Assembly (NCBI GenBank): GCA_030323885.1
Contig: CM059186.1
Location: 28,257,005 to 28,321,004, forward strand
Direction: 5' to 3'
Source of the DNA: Branchipolynoe longqiensis
Lineage: Eukaryota > Annelida > Polychaeta > Phyllodocida > Polynoidae
Length of the DNA: 64,000 nucleotides
The notes beneath the pieces are model-generated. The model made no database searches. It was not told the origin of the DNA and saw nothing but the letters and a program-made list of their open reading frames with translations. Positions 1 to 12,100 of the stretch are shown here, piece by piece. Numbering within the stretch: position 1 is the stretch's first letter; the number at the start of each line of letters is the position of its first letter. The translations under genes and the position numbers were made by a program.

Positions 1-1789
1 CTATGGTCATGTCAAAACAGTCCTGTACATTTCATAGCGTGCATTATCTGGCAGTATCATCATTTAAATATGCTTGTTGCCACTTCGTCTTGAATTGCAC
101 GAATAACAACACCAAGTTTCACAATGCTAGTAAAATAATAAACATGTGTTAAAAATTCTTAATCGTTGTCCAGTCTACCACCTGCAGATTTCGACTGCTA
201 TATTAGACAGGTGATTAGGATCTAGTTGCTTCAAAGCCTAAGCATTGTATATGGCTTGTTTTCCAGACGCCATTTTTAATGCGCATTACACATAAGTATT
301 CTGAGTTACGCTTGTCTTACAGGAAGGACTGAAGCTGTGACCCAGCACGTCGGAGCACAGCTTCAGTTTACACGGTGGAAGGTGGAGAAACGTGGTGAAT
401 ACACATATGCCATGATACAGGAAGTGGTATTTTATCTAACATAAAATATTTGCCGTCACAATTTCACTGCAATCTAGATTAGAAACAAATGCATGGCAAT
501 AACCCAACCAAGTTTGGTTATCAGAAGGCATGTGGATTATAGGCGCAAAGTGAGTTTAAAACTTAGGGTCTATAGTGAAGGATAAGGCTGGGAGGGGGGG
601 GGGGGCATCCCGCCTTCTTCTGCCATGTAAGTTTAAGCTGTGACCCGGTGTACTGGGCTGCAGCTTGTCCTTCCTGATGGACCAGCGAAACATGGAAAAG
701 CCGCATTGTGTGAGGATCACTCATAGGTAGTAGCTGATGTTAGCTGAACAGACTGAGTTTAAGATGGCAAAGATAAATACCAGCAACATGGTTGGAATAC
801 TTAATTACAAGTTGTAAGTTCTTTCAGTACTATGATTGACACTGTCGATTCATATTGCAATACTTTTCTTTTTTTAAATAAATAAAATCAGCAGTTGCGA
901 GAACAGCTTAAGTTAATAGGTTCACTGAATTACCTAACTATACCGGTCACAAGTTGTTGCATACATATATATCTGTATGGTGCGTTTTTGAAGTATTTTC
1001 AATCGTATCCAATTCTTATTGAAATAAGAGGCTGAACTCTTATCTAAGCCTACATTTTTTTTTCTCTGACATCAAGGTCGCATAATACTGGATTATACCC
1101 ATGTTATAAAATAGTATAAAACCATTTAAATTCTAAAGTTTATTTTAGGTTTTTTTTATGCGATATATAAAAGCACACTATACACCCAATACGAGAGGAA
1201 AATAGAATATGAATGGGTGAATATAGGTTTTAAAAAAAAGAAATAAGTGTGTAGTAAAAATTGACACTTCCTAGATAAAATCAGCATTCGGCGGTCAATG
1301 CACATAACAGGTACTATATAATGGCCACATATAAATGCATGGTCAGGAATGGGCTAGTTTCCCTCCGCTATAAATTAGCAACTAAACCTGGCTAAGTTGG
1401 CAGTTCACTATATCGGGGTCTTCGTGGTAATAGAGCGATGTAATGTTAGTACAATAACAATTTTTAAAAAAGGTTCATGTAAAAGACCATAATGATGATA
1501 ATAACAATAATTATAACAATAAAAATAATGATAATAATTAATAACAACTGTACTCTGGAGAATCTCATCTCCGTAATTGTCAGCACCTATTACTGGACCT
1601 TCAGAGTCTTAAGATGACGCGTGGATGTCAGCTGGAGGGCTGTCACAGGCCCTCGCCCGCACTGCCTAACGTCAGAATCGGTCTTTCGCTCGCCACCCTC
1701 CATGTCCTACAGCGCTACTTGGCTTGCCGGCTGTCAGCGAGGCAGCTCCCCTCAGTATTCTACTGATTCACACTGGTCGGCGTCCCACA
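1..1789 (-). other. srGAP: srGAP 3' untranslated region and downstream flank
   Basis: AT-rich sequence after the stop with no coding signal on either strand. A minus-strand AATAAA at 1144-1139 would end transcription about 650 nt past the stop and is the best candidate poly(A) signal seen. It holds an imperfect ATA/ATG-rich simple repeat at 1490-1550 and a poly(G) tract at 594-605. The true transcript end cannot be fixed from sequence alone. Confidence 0.45.
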
Positions 1790-3173
1790 TCATGTCTTTG
1801 GGTTCGACTCGGTGTGTACAAGTCGCGGTTGTGGCTGCGGGGTCCACACTTCGGGCGATCCCTCCTTGGACGACCCAGAGCCGCTTGTGTCGCTACCCGC
1901 CGACTGCCGGTCTTTCAACCGCTTGAGCACCTCGGGTGATCGCGTTGGCTTCTTCATCACAGTGGGCTTGGCTTTCAATGGGGGTTTCGGCTTGTCCGGC
2001 AGGGCCGGCTTCTCGCCTGGGGCCGGGCTGCCTTCCCGGGAAGAAGGTGTCGGAGACGATGCTGACGTTGAGGCTACTCGCAGAAGGCGCTCGTGAACGT
2101 GGGATTTCTCGGGGACAGGGAGCGGCTTCTGGGAGATGGCGACCGGTGGCTCTGGCTGCGGGCTACTTACGTCTGGCTTCGATTGTTCCATTGTCGTGTT
2201 CGTCGTGTGCTTGCTGCGCCGGGGCACGAGCATCGGCGGGCCTTTAGTCGGCTTGGGTGCGGGTGGGAGCACGGTGCCGCTGAACGACGAGCTCATGATG
2301 CTCGGCATGTGCGTCACGCTGATGGAAGTACTCAACACCTCCGTCATGCTCTCCGCCATGCCGCCAAGCAGCAGGCAGTCAGATGGTTCGCTTTCCGCCT
2401 TCTGAGACCGGCCGGTCCCCGAAGAGCTGGCACTTCGCTTCTTGTTGCTCAGAGACGGCAGCCCTGAGACGATGCTGCTGCCCCGCGGCACTGTCTGGCC
2501 CTTCTTTATAGTGCTCTGGTTCGAGTTGGCGAACACCTCCGCGGTGCTGAGCATATTGCTGCTACTGGACGAACTTGAGTCCTCAGAGTCCGAGTCGTCC
2601 TTGGGCGAGGAAGGAGCGTCGCTAGTGATGGGGAGGTCCAACACCAAGTCCGGCGTATGTTTCGGGTGGTGCGCAGGTGGCAATTTTGGCATCTTGCGCA
2701 CTTTGGGCTTTGTCTTCACTGGTACCTTATCCACCTTCTGCTGCATCTCCAGCGACTGAAGTCCCGACATCACTTCGGCGAGGGCAGAGTCGATGTCGTG
2801 TTGAAGATCGTCTGTTGTCTTCTCAAACTCAGCCTCGAAGTTACAGGAGGAGGAGAGACTGTCCTGGCTGATGGCATCCTCCTGCGGCTCCTTACTGCTC
2901 GCCAGGGAGGGCGTGCTGCCACCGCTGCTGCTGGAAGAGCGCAGGCTGCGCGACATCTCGGATGTGGTTGAGGGATAGCTGCTTCGGTTTGGCGAACACG
3001 ATGAGTATTCAGATGGGGATGCGCTTGCCATTGAGATATTCGGATGTGAGGCGGACTTGTCGAGCGAGTCCTCCACCGAGAGGGTTGTCGGCCCAAATGG
3101 TTTGGTTGGGAGTGATTCTGTTGACCGCCGTTTCTCAGATTCCTCACTGCTTGCACTGTGACGATCCTCATCT
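1790..3173 (-). CDS. srGAP: srGAP terminal exon: Ser/Pro-rich C-terminal tail
   Basis: Acceptor attttaaag|AGATGAGG and an in-frame TGA at 1792-1790; 1384 nt, 461 residues. The stretch TTDDLQHDIDSALAEVMSGL and the following HTPDLVLDLP line up with the short coil and APDVVLD segment of vertebrate srGAP tails. The rest is low complexity: Ser runs (SEDSSSSSSSN), many PxxP stretches and basic/proline motifs (PALPDKPKPPLKAKP, KKPTRSPEVLKRLKD) likely to bind SH3 partners. The exon is far richer in GC than its surroundings, which produces many long plus-strand shadow frames. The tail is somewhat longer than I recall for vertebrate relatives. Confidence 0.95.
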
Positions 3174-6100
3174 CTTTAAAATGACACAAAACAGCTATTA
3201 TTAGTACAAGTGTCACAACTATCATCACAACTGTCATCACAACTGTCATCACAACTGTCATCTTATGATGGCAATCATTAACAGAGGAACCATTGTGTAA
3301 AGCTGCACAATCCGATCGTTTTGAAAGGAAAGTTTGTTGTATTTAACGACGCCTCTAGAGCACATTGATTTTTATCATCATCTATTGGACTTCAAACATA
3401 TGGTCATTCTGACATATTTCTTTGGAGGAAACCTGCTGCCGCCACATAGGCTACTCTTTCCGATAAGCAATAAGGGCTCTTTTATATGCAGTTTCCCACA
3501 CAAAGGACAACACATACCACAGCCTTTGATAAACCAGTTGTGAACCACCGGTTGAAATGGAAAATAGCCCAAACTGCAAATGTGTCCACTGAGCAGGATT
3601 GATCGGATGACCCACACCTTCACAGGTGGACACTCTACTGCCTGAGCTAATCTAAGTTGGACATGGAGGATCAAATCTAGATAAGTGTGATTTGGTTTTG
3701 AAAAATTGATACATCCATCGGACCATGCAGCTTAAAACAACCGTTAACAATTTTAATTAATCTATTTGTTAAAAACTCAATCAAGGACACATCATGGACT
3801 TTACATTTAAGTATTCGATCAACACGAATCAAATTTTCATATATTTAATTTGTGTTTTGCAGCACACCTTGCAAAATACCTCAAACTTTAAAAAGAAAAA
3901 GAGTATTTTAAGTGAAAAATCTAAATAGATGGAAATTAACACAAAATTCACACGCGGAGCCAATTCGATTTCTGTACAAAATATAGCGCTATGATTTCGG
4001 AGAGGATTATTTTTAGAGCACAGCTTAAAAGGAAACGATGAAGCATGACCCTTTTTTTTCTTCAAATAAGAAGCGTAACACAAGGCATAAGCACTGTACC
4101 ACCCTAACATTATGGGAATCCCGACGAACTACACTTAACTCTGTATTTAATTTTATATCAAAGAACATGTTTATCAATTACCTTAGTGCTTTCAAAATGC
4201 TACAAGGTCAAAGCTCGCCTGAATATTAGATATGAACAACATGAGGTTACAAAAGTTTCAGTGAGTTGAACTGATGATTAATTAATTAACTAAATCAATT
4301 AATGTTCTATGCAAATTATCCAAGTAGCAGTCACAACCGAGGAAGAAGGGAGGGGGGGGGGGAATGTTACAAAATTGTAAAGGGCTACAGCGAAGAATAA
4401 TGTTACATTTGTTATAGTTACCAGTACATTTGAACAATTCATTAATATTTTATTTTTATTTAGTAAACAATCCAAAGTCTACAGTTTTGGCTGGAGGTAT
4501 TTATCTGCTTGTGTGTGATTTCAGGTGATCTATTATGACTATTAATGGATTGTATATTAAAACAATGGCCAGTGTTTGTAAATATTGACAGTTTTACAGA
4601 AGTCCGGCAATTAGCACTGTGCAGCTTGTTAACCACATGCAGGATGATGCGGGCGTATAGTACGCTGCCGGAGAGCGTTAGTGTGTTGCCATGGAAACCT
4701 TATCCAGGGATGAAAGTGGTCTCTGGCAAAAAAACGCAGAAATCAAGCCGAGATTAATACACCGACCGCAAGTTTCTGTGAAAGCGCAGATCCCCCCCCC
4801 CCCCCATATAGAATTAGCACTGTCAGGGAATCGCAGAAAAAATGCCGGAAGTCAGGTTTCAAATTGTTGTGCCTATATTATCGCCCATAATTAACTAGTT
4901 CTTTCTTGGGTTTTATGTTCTAGTAACATCTCAGGCCATATATGAACAGGATTCTAATCAATCAATTTTGTCATATACATCCTGATTTCTTAGCAATGTA
5001 TTTAACATTAATCGGTAAAGATTTAAAAAATCGCGGAAATAGCGGAGATCTTTCATCCCTGCGTTATATATATAGATACCAGAACTCGGCCCGATATTGG
5101 TCTAATCAATCAATATGCCGCCCATTTCTGTTCCAGCATCAGCAGACCTTAAACTATGGCTCCAACTTAGGTGCCCTTTAAGGTGTTATGCTAGTATTAT
5201 TTAGGATGGAGCCGATATGTCGCTTAGTTGTATGTAAATTGTCACCCACTATGTTTTACTAACATTCACTTATCTACTGTCCCTCTTATATATAGGGCAT
5301 GTATGAGGTGTGAGTGGAACATGCAATGGAGCTATATTTATTAGTGATATAAATAAGCAAAATATTTTCACTTGTCCGTCTGAAATTTCACGTGCCCGTC
5401 TGAATTTTCACTTGTCCACAGTATTTACCTTATATAAATATATATATATCTTGGCTAACAATTTATACTTATATATATGCAATGCTAGAAATAGGCAAAA
5501 TTTGCAGTAATTTTCACTTGCCCGTCTGAATTTTCACTTGTCCTGGACAAGTGGACAACCTCTTATTTCGAACACTGCATACATATCATTTATCATATAT
5601 ACACATATCCCATAGGGATCAGTTGATTGTTTGTTGTTGTTTTACGTCCTAGCAAGATCTAGTCATATCAGGACGGGTACCGACTTGTGACAGTGCACAC
5701 TCATGGCGACTTTATAGTGCTGCCCCACTGGGAGACCAGGCCGCCAGCACCCTGACCTGATATCCCACTCAGTCACATTATCCTGATACTGAGTCAACCA
5801 GTCCTTGCCCTATCCTAATAATGCTGAGCGCCTGGCTAGGAAGTGACAAATATCAATTTTTAAGTCATTGGTTTGACTCGACCAGGGTTCGAACCCACGA
5901 TCCCATGGTCTACCAACACGGGAGACGGACGCTCTTACTCATTCGGGCCTTAAAAGTAGTATTTTCAGCAAGAAAATATTCATTTTTTCCTTTCTTTATT
6001 GAGAGTAACAGTTAATATTAGTAGTATTACCAGCAGAAGAGCTGGCTGAAGGTGGCTAACTACCTTCGACTTCCTTGTATCACATGCTCACGTGATGTGA

Positions 6101-9100
6101 CGTCATCACACCCTGCTGTGATAGTACATATGTTGTCCTACATGCTTGCTTAAAGCTGCATAGTCCGATGAAAACATCAAATTTTCAAAACCAAAACAAT
6201 TATCTAGATTTAATTCTACATAGCTAACTTAGATACTGGTGCACTTATTAAGCATTTGCCACCACACAGAAGAGAATACTGAGGCAATTGAATAGAACCT
6301 GTTACTGCAGAAGCCAATGGATAAGTGTGTTAATACTTGTTTTCACCGCTGGGCAGCACTAGTCCAATTTGATTCAAATCTTTGGAAATTAGTTTTAATA
6401 TGTATCTATAATCTATATATAATATAATCTATATATAATAATCTATATATAATCTATATACATGGATATATAGTATAGTTATACAAATCTTACCTGGGTA
6501 CAGATGATGGATAACTGGTGTTTTCCCAAGGATCCAGCAATCTTTTACATACTTTATAGGATAGAAAATTATCTTAGTTTAATATGGATACTTTTGTGTT
6601 TTTGTTTTGATACCAGCGAAACATGATAGTCATGGTAGGGTAGGGTGGGCAGGCCCTGACCCACGACTATCCAAGGCTAGTACCTCCGGAAAACACCAGT
6701 TATCCATCTTATCGAGGTAAGATTCGTATAACTATACTATTTTACCTCGGTGCTACACCTCTGGCTACTCGTAGTCCAGGGAGAATTTTACATAATCTCA
6801 TTTTTTATCCTTTTATACTTAATGTTGTAATCATACTAGATTGTTTTTAGTGCAAAATAGTAATTTTGTTTCTCACCTGTCTTTAGTTGGTGAGTAGGCG
6901 AGACACCAGGCCGCTTGGCTTTTCTAGTTGTTAGTTCTAATGTTTTGCAAACGATCTATCCGTCTTCCACCCCTTGCATGCAAGGATTCTCTTTACTGAG
7001 ATTCCTAATTGTCTTGCCTTGGAAACCATGGATCCATGCATTAAGTGGGATGCGTAGCATCCAGTATTGACGCCTGCCTGTTTAAGCACCTTGATGGTCC
7101 ATCTTGTGAGTGTGTCTCTCGAGATAGCTTTATGTGGTTTAATTAGAAGCTGTCTGGAATTCCTTATTCCATGTGACTGGATATATATGCCCTAATGGCT
7201 GAAACTACACAAATCCGTTTATATTCCGGAAAAACATTTACATGTACTGTAGACAGTGGGTCCCCTGTGCGATTCATCTTTAGTAATGTCTCTAAAAAGA
7301 AGGTTGCCTCATCCTTATCTATTTCTAGTCCATCCAGTGAGAGTGCCACAATTGTTTGGCCTCTGTGTCCTGTCACTAGCAGTAATAGCACTGCTAACTT
7401 AAATCCTAGTTCCTTCTTTGATAAATGTCTATTGTAGGCCATGACTTGAATAACTTAAATACTATCGGCACATCCCAAAACCTATTATATTTTGGTTTGA
7501 GTGAGTTTCTTTCATACACCGATCTAATGAACCAGTGTACTAAATGATGCTTTCCAATCGTTTGTCCATATATTCTTGGTAGAATAATTGAAAGCGCACA
7601 TCGTGCTGCATTGATTGCACCAAATCCTAATCCTTCATCTTCTAATATTCTTAGAAATCTTAATATTTGGGCTATTGTAGGTTTTAATGGTTTGACTCCT
7701 TTTAGAAGACAATGAAGTCCCTATTTCCTTCAATAACTTGTGTATAATTTCACCGTTCCTTTCCTCCAGGCGTGTGAAATAAGTCTTTCTTGTGTAATTT
7801 TGTCTAAACCATATTGTACTAAATGTTTTCTTAAAAGAGGAATGGCAAAAGGGGTGTTGTTGACACGTCTCTGTGGACTGTTAGCAGTCCTTGATTGATT
7901 GATTGATTGATTGGTGGTTTCTTTACGCCGTGTCGGCAGCATAGGCCATATTCACGGCGAGCAGTCCTTGATGTTGTAGGTTGTTCTTTTCTCGTGGGAA
8001 CATGAGCACGTCTTTTGCTTCTAATGTTATTGCCGCTAGCTATGGTTGTGTGTCCCATGCTGGTACTATCAGTATTGCATGTGAGTGATCCATCTTGATC
8101 TTCCTGGCCACTCTGCTGATAATTCTGAATGGTGGGAATATGTAATAGAATTTATTATTCCAAATTAATGAAAATGCATCTACTCTCCAGGGAGAGAAAT
8201 TACCTAAATATGTGCTCTGGATGCCAAGACACATATTTAGGTAATTTTTTGTTGTTGCGTGATGCGAATAAGTCAATTTCGGGTTTGCCCCATTTATAAG
8301 AAATGTGGTCGAAAATACCCTGATTTAGTGACCATTCTAAATGGTCGTGAAAATGTTGACTTTTCTTGTCAGCCAAAGTATTTTGACTGCCTGGAATATG
8401 TGCTACTGTTAGCCATATCTCGTCTTTCTCTGCCCAGTCCCAAATAAGTCCATATAGTTACATGGTTTGGAACGAGTCCCTCCCATATTACGTATGTAAG
8501 CCATAGCTGTCGGGTTATCTGTTAATACCCATACATGATTTTCAGGGAGGTGAACTAGACTACATAATCCTAGATAAATAGCTCTAAGCTCTAGTACATT
8601 TATGTGATCGGAGATTTCATCTTCCATCCACCGACCACCTGTTGCCTGTTGGTCTCTGTGAGCCCCCCCATCCTTCTAGTGAAGCGTCTGTTGTAACTGT
8701 AGTGTTGGGCTCTCCCATTCTAAAGGGGTTGGGTGAATTGTTAATATGTGACAGCCACCACATAATATCTTTTTGACCTTCTGGCGAAATCGTCATGGGC
8801 CATTCAAAGTTTTCTTTTGTGCGAGCCAACGCCAAGTTCTTATCTATTTTTAGCGATTTATTATGAGCCTTGCCATAAAGAATAGCCGGTGCATATGCTA
8901 TCATGATTCCTATCAGTATTGCGACTTGTTGTATCTTTGGTTTGTTCAATTGTAATAATTGGTTTGCTGTTGTAAATTTGTCAACTTTTTGTTCCATTAA
9001 TGAAATGGTCATTTCTGTGATGTCAATAAAGAATCCCAGAAACTTTAACCTCTTTGTTGGTGTTAATACTGATTTAGTTTCATGTATGTAGAATCCTAAT

Positions 9101-12100
9101 TTTTTAAATGTCTCACATAATTTGTCTACTGCTGTCTGGCAATGTTGTTGTGTTTGTGCAACAATAAATGAGTCATCGATATAAGGAAACATAATATGTC
9201 CTTCCCTAGCCATCTGGGAAAATATTGTTTTAAGTAACCTTGTGAAAATGCGTGGACAGCAAGCTAGTCCATTTGGCACGCATGTGAACTCATACAGTTC
9301 GTCGTTCCAACAACCACCTGAGATATTTATGATCAAGTTTATAGATAGGTACTGTATAGTACGCATCTTTAAGATCCACACTGGCTAGCCAGGAGCCTTG
9401 TGTTACTAAGTCTCTAGCTGTCTCTAATGGAAACATTTTGAAATGTTTGTATTCTACAAATTTGTTGAATAATGTTAGATCTAGAATTAGTCTTACATCT
9501 CCAATTGGTTTGGGTCTCAAGAAAATATTATATATGAATTCCCCAGCCACATGTAGTACTGGTTCTATGATACCTTTTTCACAGAATTTAAGGACCTGAT
9601 TATCTAACGCCTGGTGTTCTGTACCATGAAATCAGTAAGGGAAAGGTATGCTATTTTGAATAGGTTCCTCAAGGGTATTCTTACTCCTTCCGCTAAACTA
9701 AGGATAGCTAAATTCTCCGTAATGTTATTTCATTCTGGTAGGCAATTATTGAGGTTACCAGCTTTAAATATGCTTACTGGTGTTTGCGTTGCCACTTCTA
9801 TTTGTTCCCTGGGCGGAGAAACAGCTTCTGTGCATTGAATTCCCTCTTGAAGGGTTTGTTCCCATCGTTCCAGCTGAACAACTGCCTTTGGCCCCCTTCC
9901 CCTGGCTTGGAAGCTGAAGTTTGTTCCGAACCAGCCTCCTCGTTGTCCGGTTTTCCGGTTTAGAAAATCCTGCCCCGTCTTCTTGAAGCGGGTAGGATTC
10001 GTGTCTGCTGACTTCTTTTTGTCTGTTTCCATATGTTTCCCACACTTGGAACCAGTCTCCAGTTGTTTGAACAAGTGCTGGAGTTGTCCACTGAACATCT
10101 TTGTCTTGTCCAGTGGTTTTCCCTTAACGGGATTGGGAGCAAGGAATAATGTATATTCCTTCCCGTCATTGTCCATGATGTTCTTTGATCTGGCTACCTC
10201 CTTGCCTGCATCCATGCAGACCGCCTTGAAAACAGTTTCAAAATGTCTGTAGGACAGGAAGTTGCTTGTCACTGTCAGCAGCGCAATTCCCCCATTCATC
10301 TCCTCGCACAGCGATGAGAATCTATTCTCAGCCATCATCCTATTGGCTATAGGTGCAATAGCCATGAGTGCCGAGAGTATTCCGTTGCATACTGCATGTA
10401 GGACCGTTTCGAACTTTTTCCGGTCCTCGCTGAGCCTGACATCGGAATCCACCTCTTTAATGGCAGATTCCGGGATCCCTTTGATCCCGGTGAATTTCTC
10501 GGCCAACTTCATAATAACCTCGGCCGGCTTGAAGGTGTTGAAGTGCCCCTGTATGGTTTTCCTCATAAGCATAGCTATGTGGATCTTCTTACACCGTAGT
10601 ACCTTGCACTTATTCATTTCCTTGCCACTCAACTTTGCATATTTCCCCGCATGTTTTGTGTCTGAGTCAGAACTCGTCAAAGATGAGTCTGACAAAGAGT
10701 ATTTGTTTTTCTTCCTCTTCTTGGTCTTCTTGTTGCTCTTCGTCATGTGCGGTTTCTTTTTGCATGCCCTCGTGTACTCATCCCCATCTGATGAGTACCT
10801 TCGTATTGTGTTTGCGTTTGCGCGCAGCCACAACCACCTCCTCTGCTGATTCGTTGTCAGACAAGGCCTGATCCTCTGATAGATCCTACCCCTCGGATTC
10901 AGAGGAATCCTGTGTCCTTGGTGTCCTACCTTTCCAGGTTGCCACTCTGGAGGGAAGCATCTCCTCCATCTTTTGTTGCACCAGTCACGCTACATGGTCA
11001 TATAGGTCAGCTGGGCTGCGGCCGGGCTGTGGCCGGCCTCGGACCCCCCCACCCCTGTCTCACGGAATCTCCACTGACCTTTGCACCTGTGCCCGTGGTG
11101 AGGGTTCTTCATCTTCACTGAGCACACGCGATACCTCTGCCTTACTCCACTTCATAGCCATGGCTCAGAGACTGAGTAAAACCAAAAAGACCAACAATGG
11201 TTAAGCATTATTCTGGCTGAATATCACACAGATAATTACAGTATAAGTATACAAGGTCTGCATTATGGCGTTAAAATAGGTTTTAACGCAGCCGTGTGGT
11301 TAATAGACAGTCATAGGATGATGGTATTGGAAACCAACCGATCTAAACGAGGGGTAGGGACCAGTGTAGCGGTACCCTCCCACACTCTGTGTCCTATATA
11401 CCTCTCCCACCTGTGGCTTTCTTCGCCAACAAGTTGAAGAAAATACTATAGGACTCGGAGGTACGCCTTATCGATAATACAATTTGGGGAATCTTAAAGA
11501 AACCCAGGAATTAATCCTAGCGATATAAATGGCTCCTGCCAAACATCTCTCCATTCAGCAACAGGCGGCTTCATAAATAACCGAACAATGGATGCATTGT
11601 TCTAACGATCATTATCAATACGATCGTAATTAAGCTGTAAAACAGTAATAACTTATGGAAAAGTTAAAAAAAACTTTGTATGTGAATGCTAACATGAACT
11701 GAACCAACGTATCCAGTTTGTAAGATACTAACCTTATTGGTTTTGTAGTTAATGTAGAAAAACTGGCGGAGCTGCTCACAAACATCCTCCTGTTGTGAGT
11801 TGATTATGCTAATTGCTGGACCCGGATGTGCTTCCTTCTCCCTGGACTACGAGTAGCCAGAGGCGTAGTACCAAGGTAAAACATAATATATAATGTGTAC
11901 ATTTTTAGTGAATGCACCTAATTTAGCGTAGTGTTAAAAATATTCAAGGTAACAAAAAAACAACACTTGCTCTGCCACTATTAAGGTCAGGTTCCTTAAA
12001 AACTCAGTTCTGTCAGTTTTTAATTTCCCCCCCCCCCCCCAAAAGGGAGAAAAAGTAGGATAATTCGCAGAATGAAGAATATGGTCCGATAGATTCTGTT

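Larger units (their letters stand above)
6740..11881 (-). mobile_element. DIRS-like tyrosine-recombinase retrotransposon, decayed
   Basis: A 5.1-kb element on the minus strand with inverted terminal repeats: 6741-6786 (tttacctcggtgctacacct and on through ctcgtagtccaggga) against 11836-11881. Inside, in order, are a Gag-like frame, reverse transcriptase with YIDD box, RNase H and a tyrosine recombinase. Inverted rather than direct long terminal repeats plus a recombinase instead of a DDE integrase are the hallmarks of the DIRS order. Frameshifts and stops break every frame, and a SINE-F fragment is inserted in pol. It lies in the srGAP intron in the same orientation as the gene. Confidence 0.88.

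Noticed and set aside
1621..2971. Long plus-strand open frames over the srGAP tail exon
   Set aside because: They are shadows of the GC-rich minus-strand exon, whose frame matches srGAP and splices in phase.
3378..3674. 98-codon frame, with similar ones at 28795 and 36351
   Set aside because: All three are SINE-C translated; the frame is incidental.
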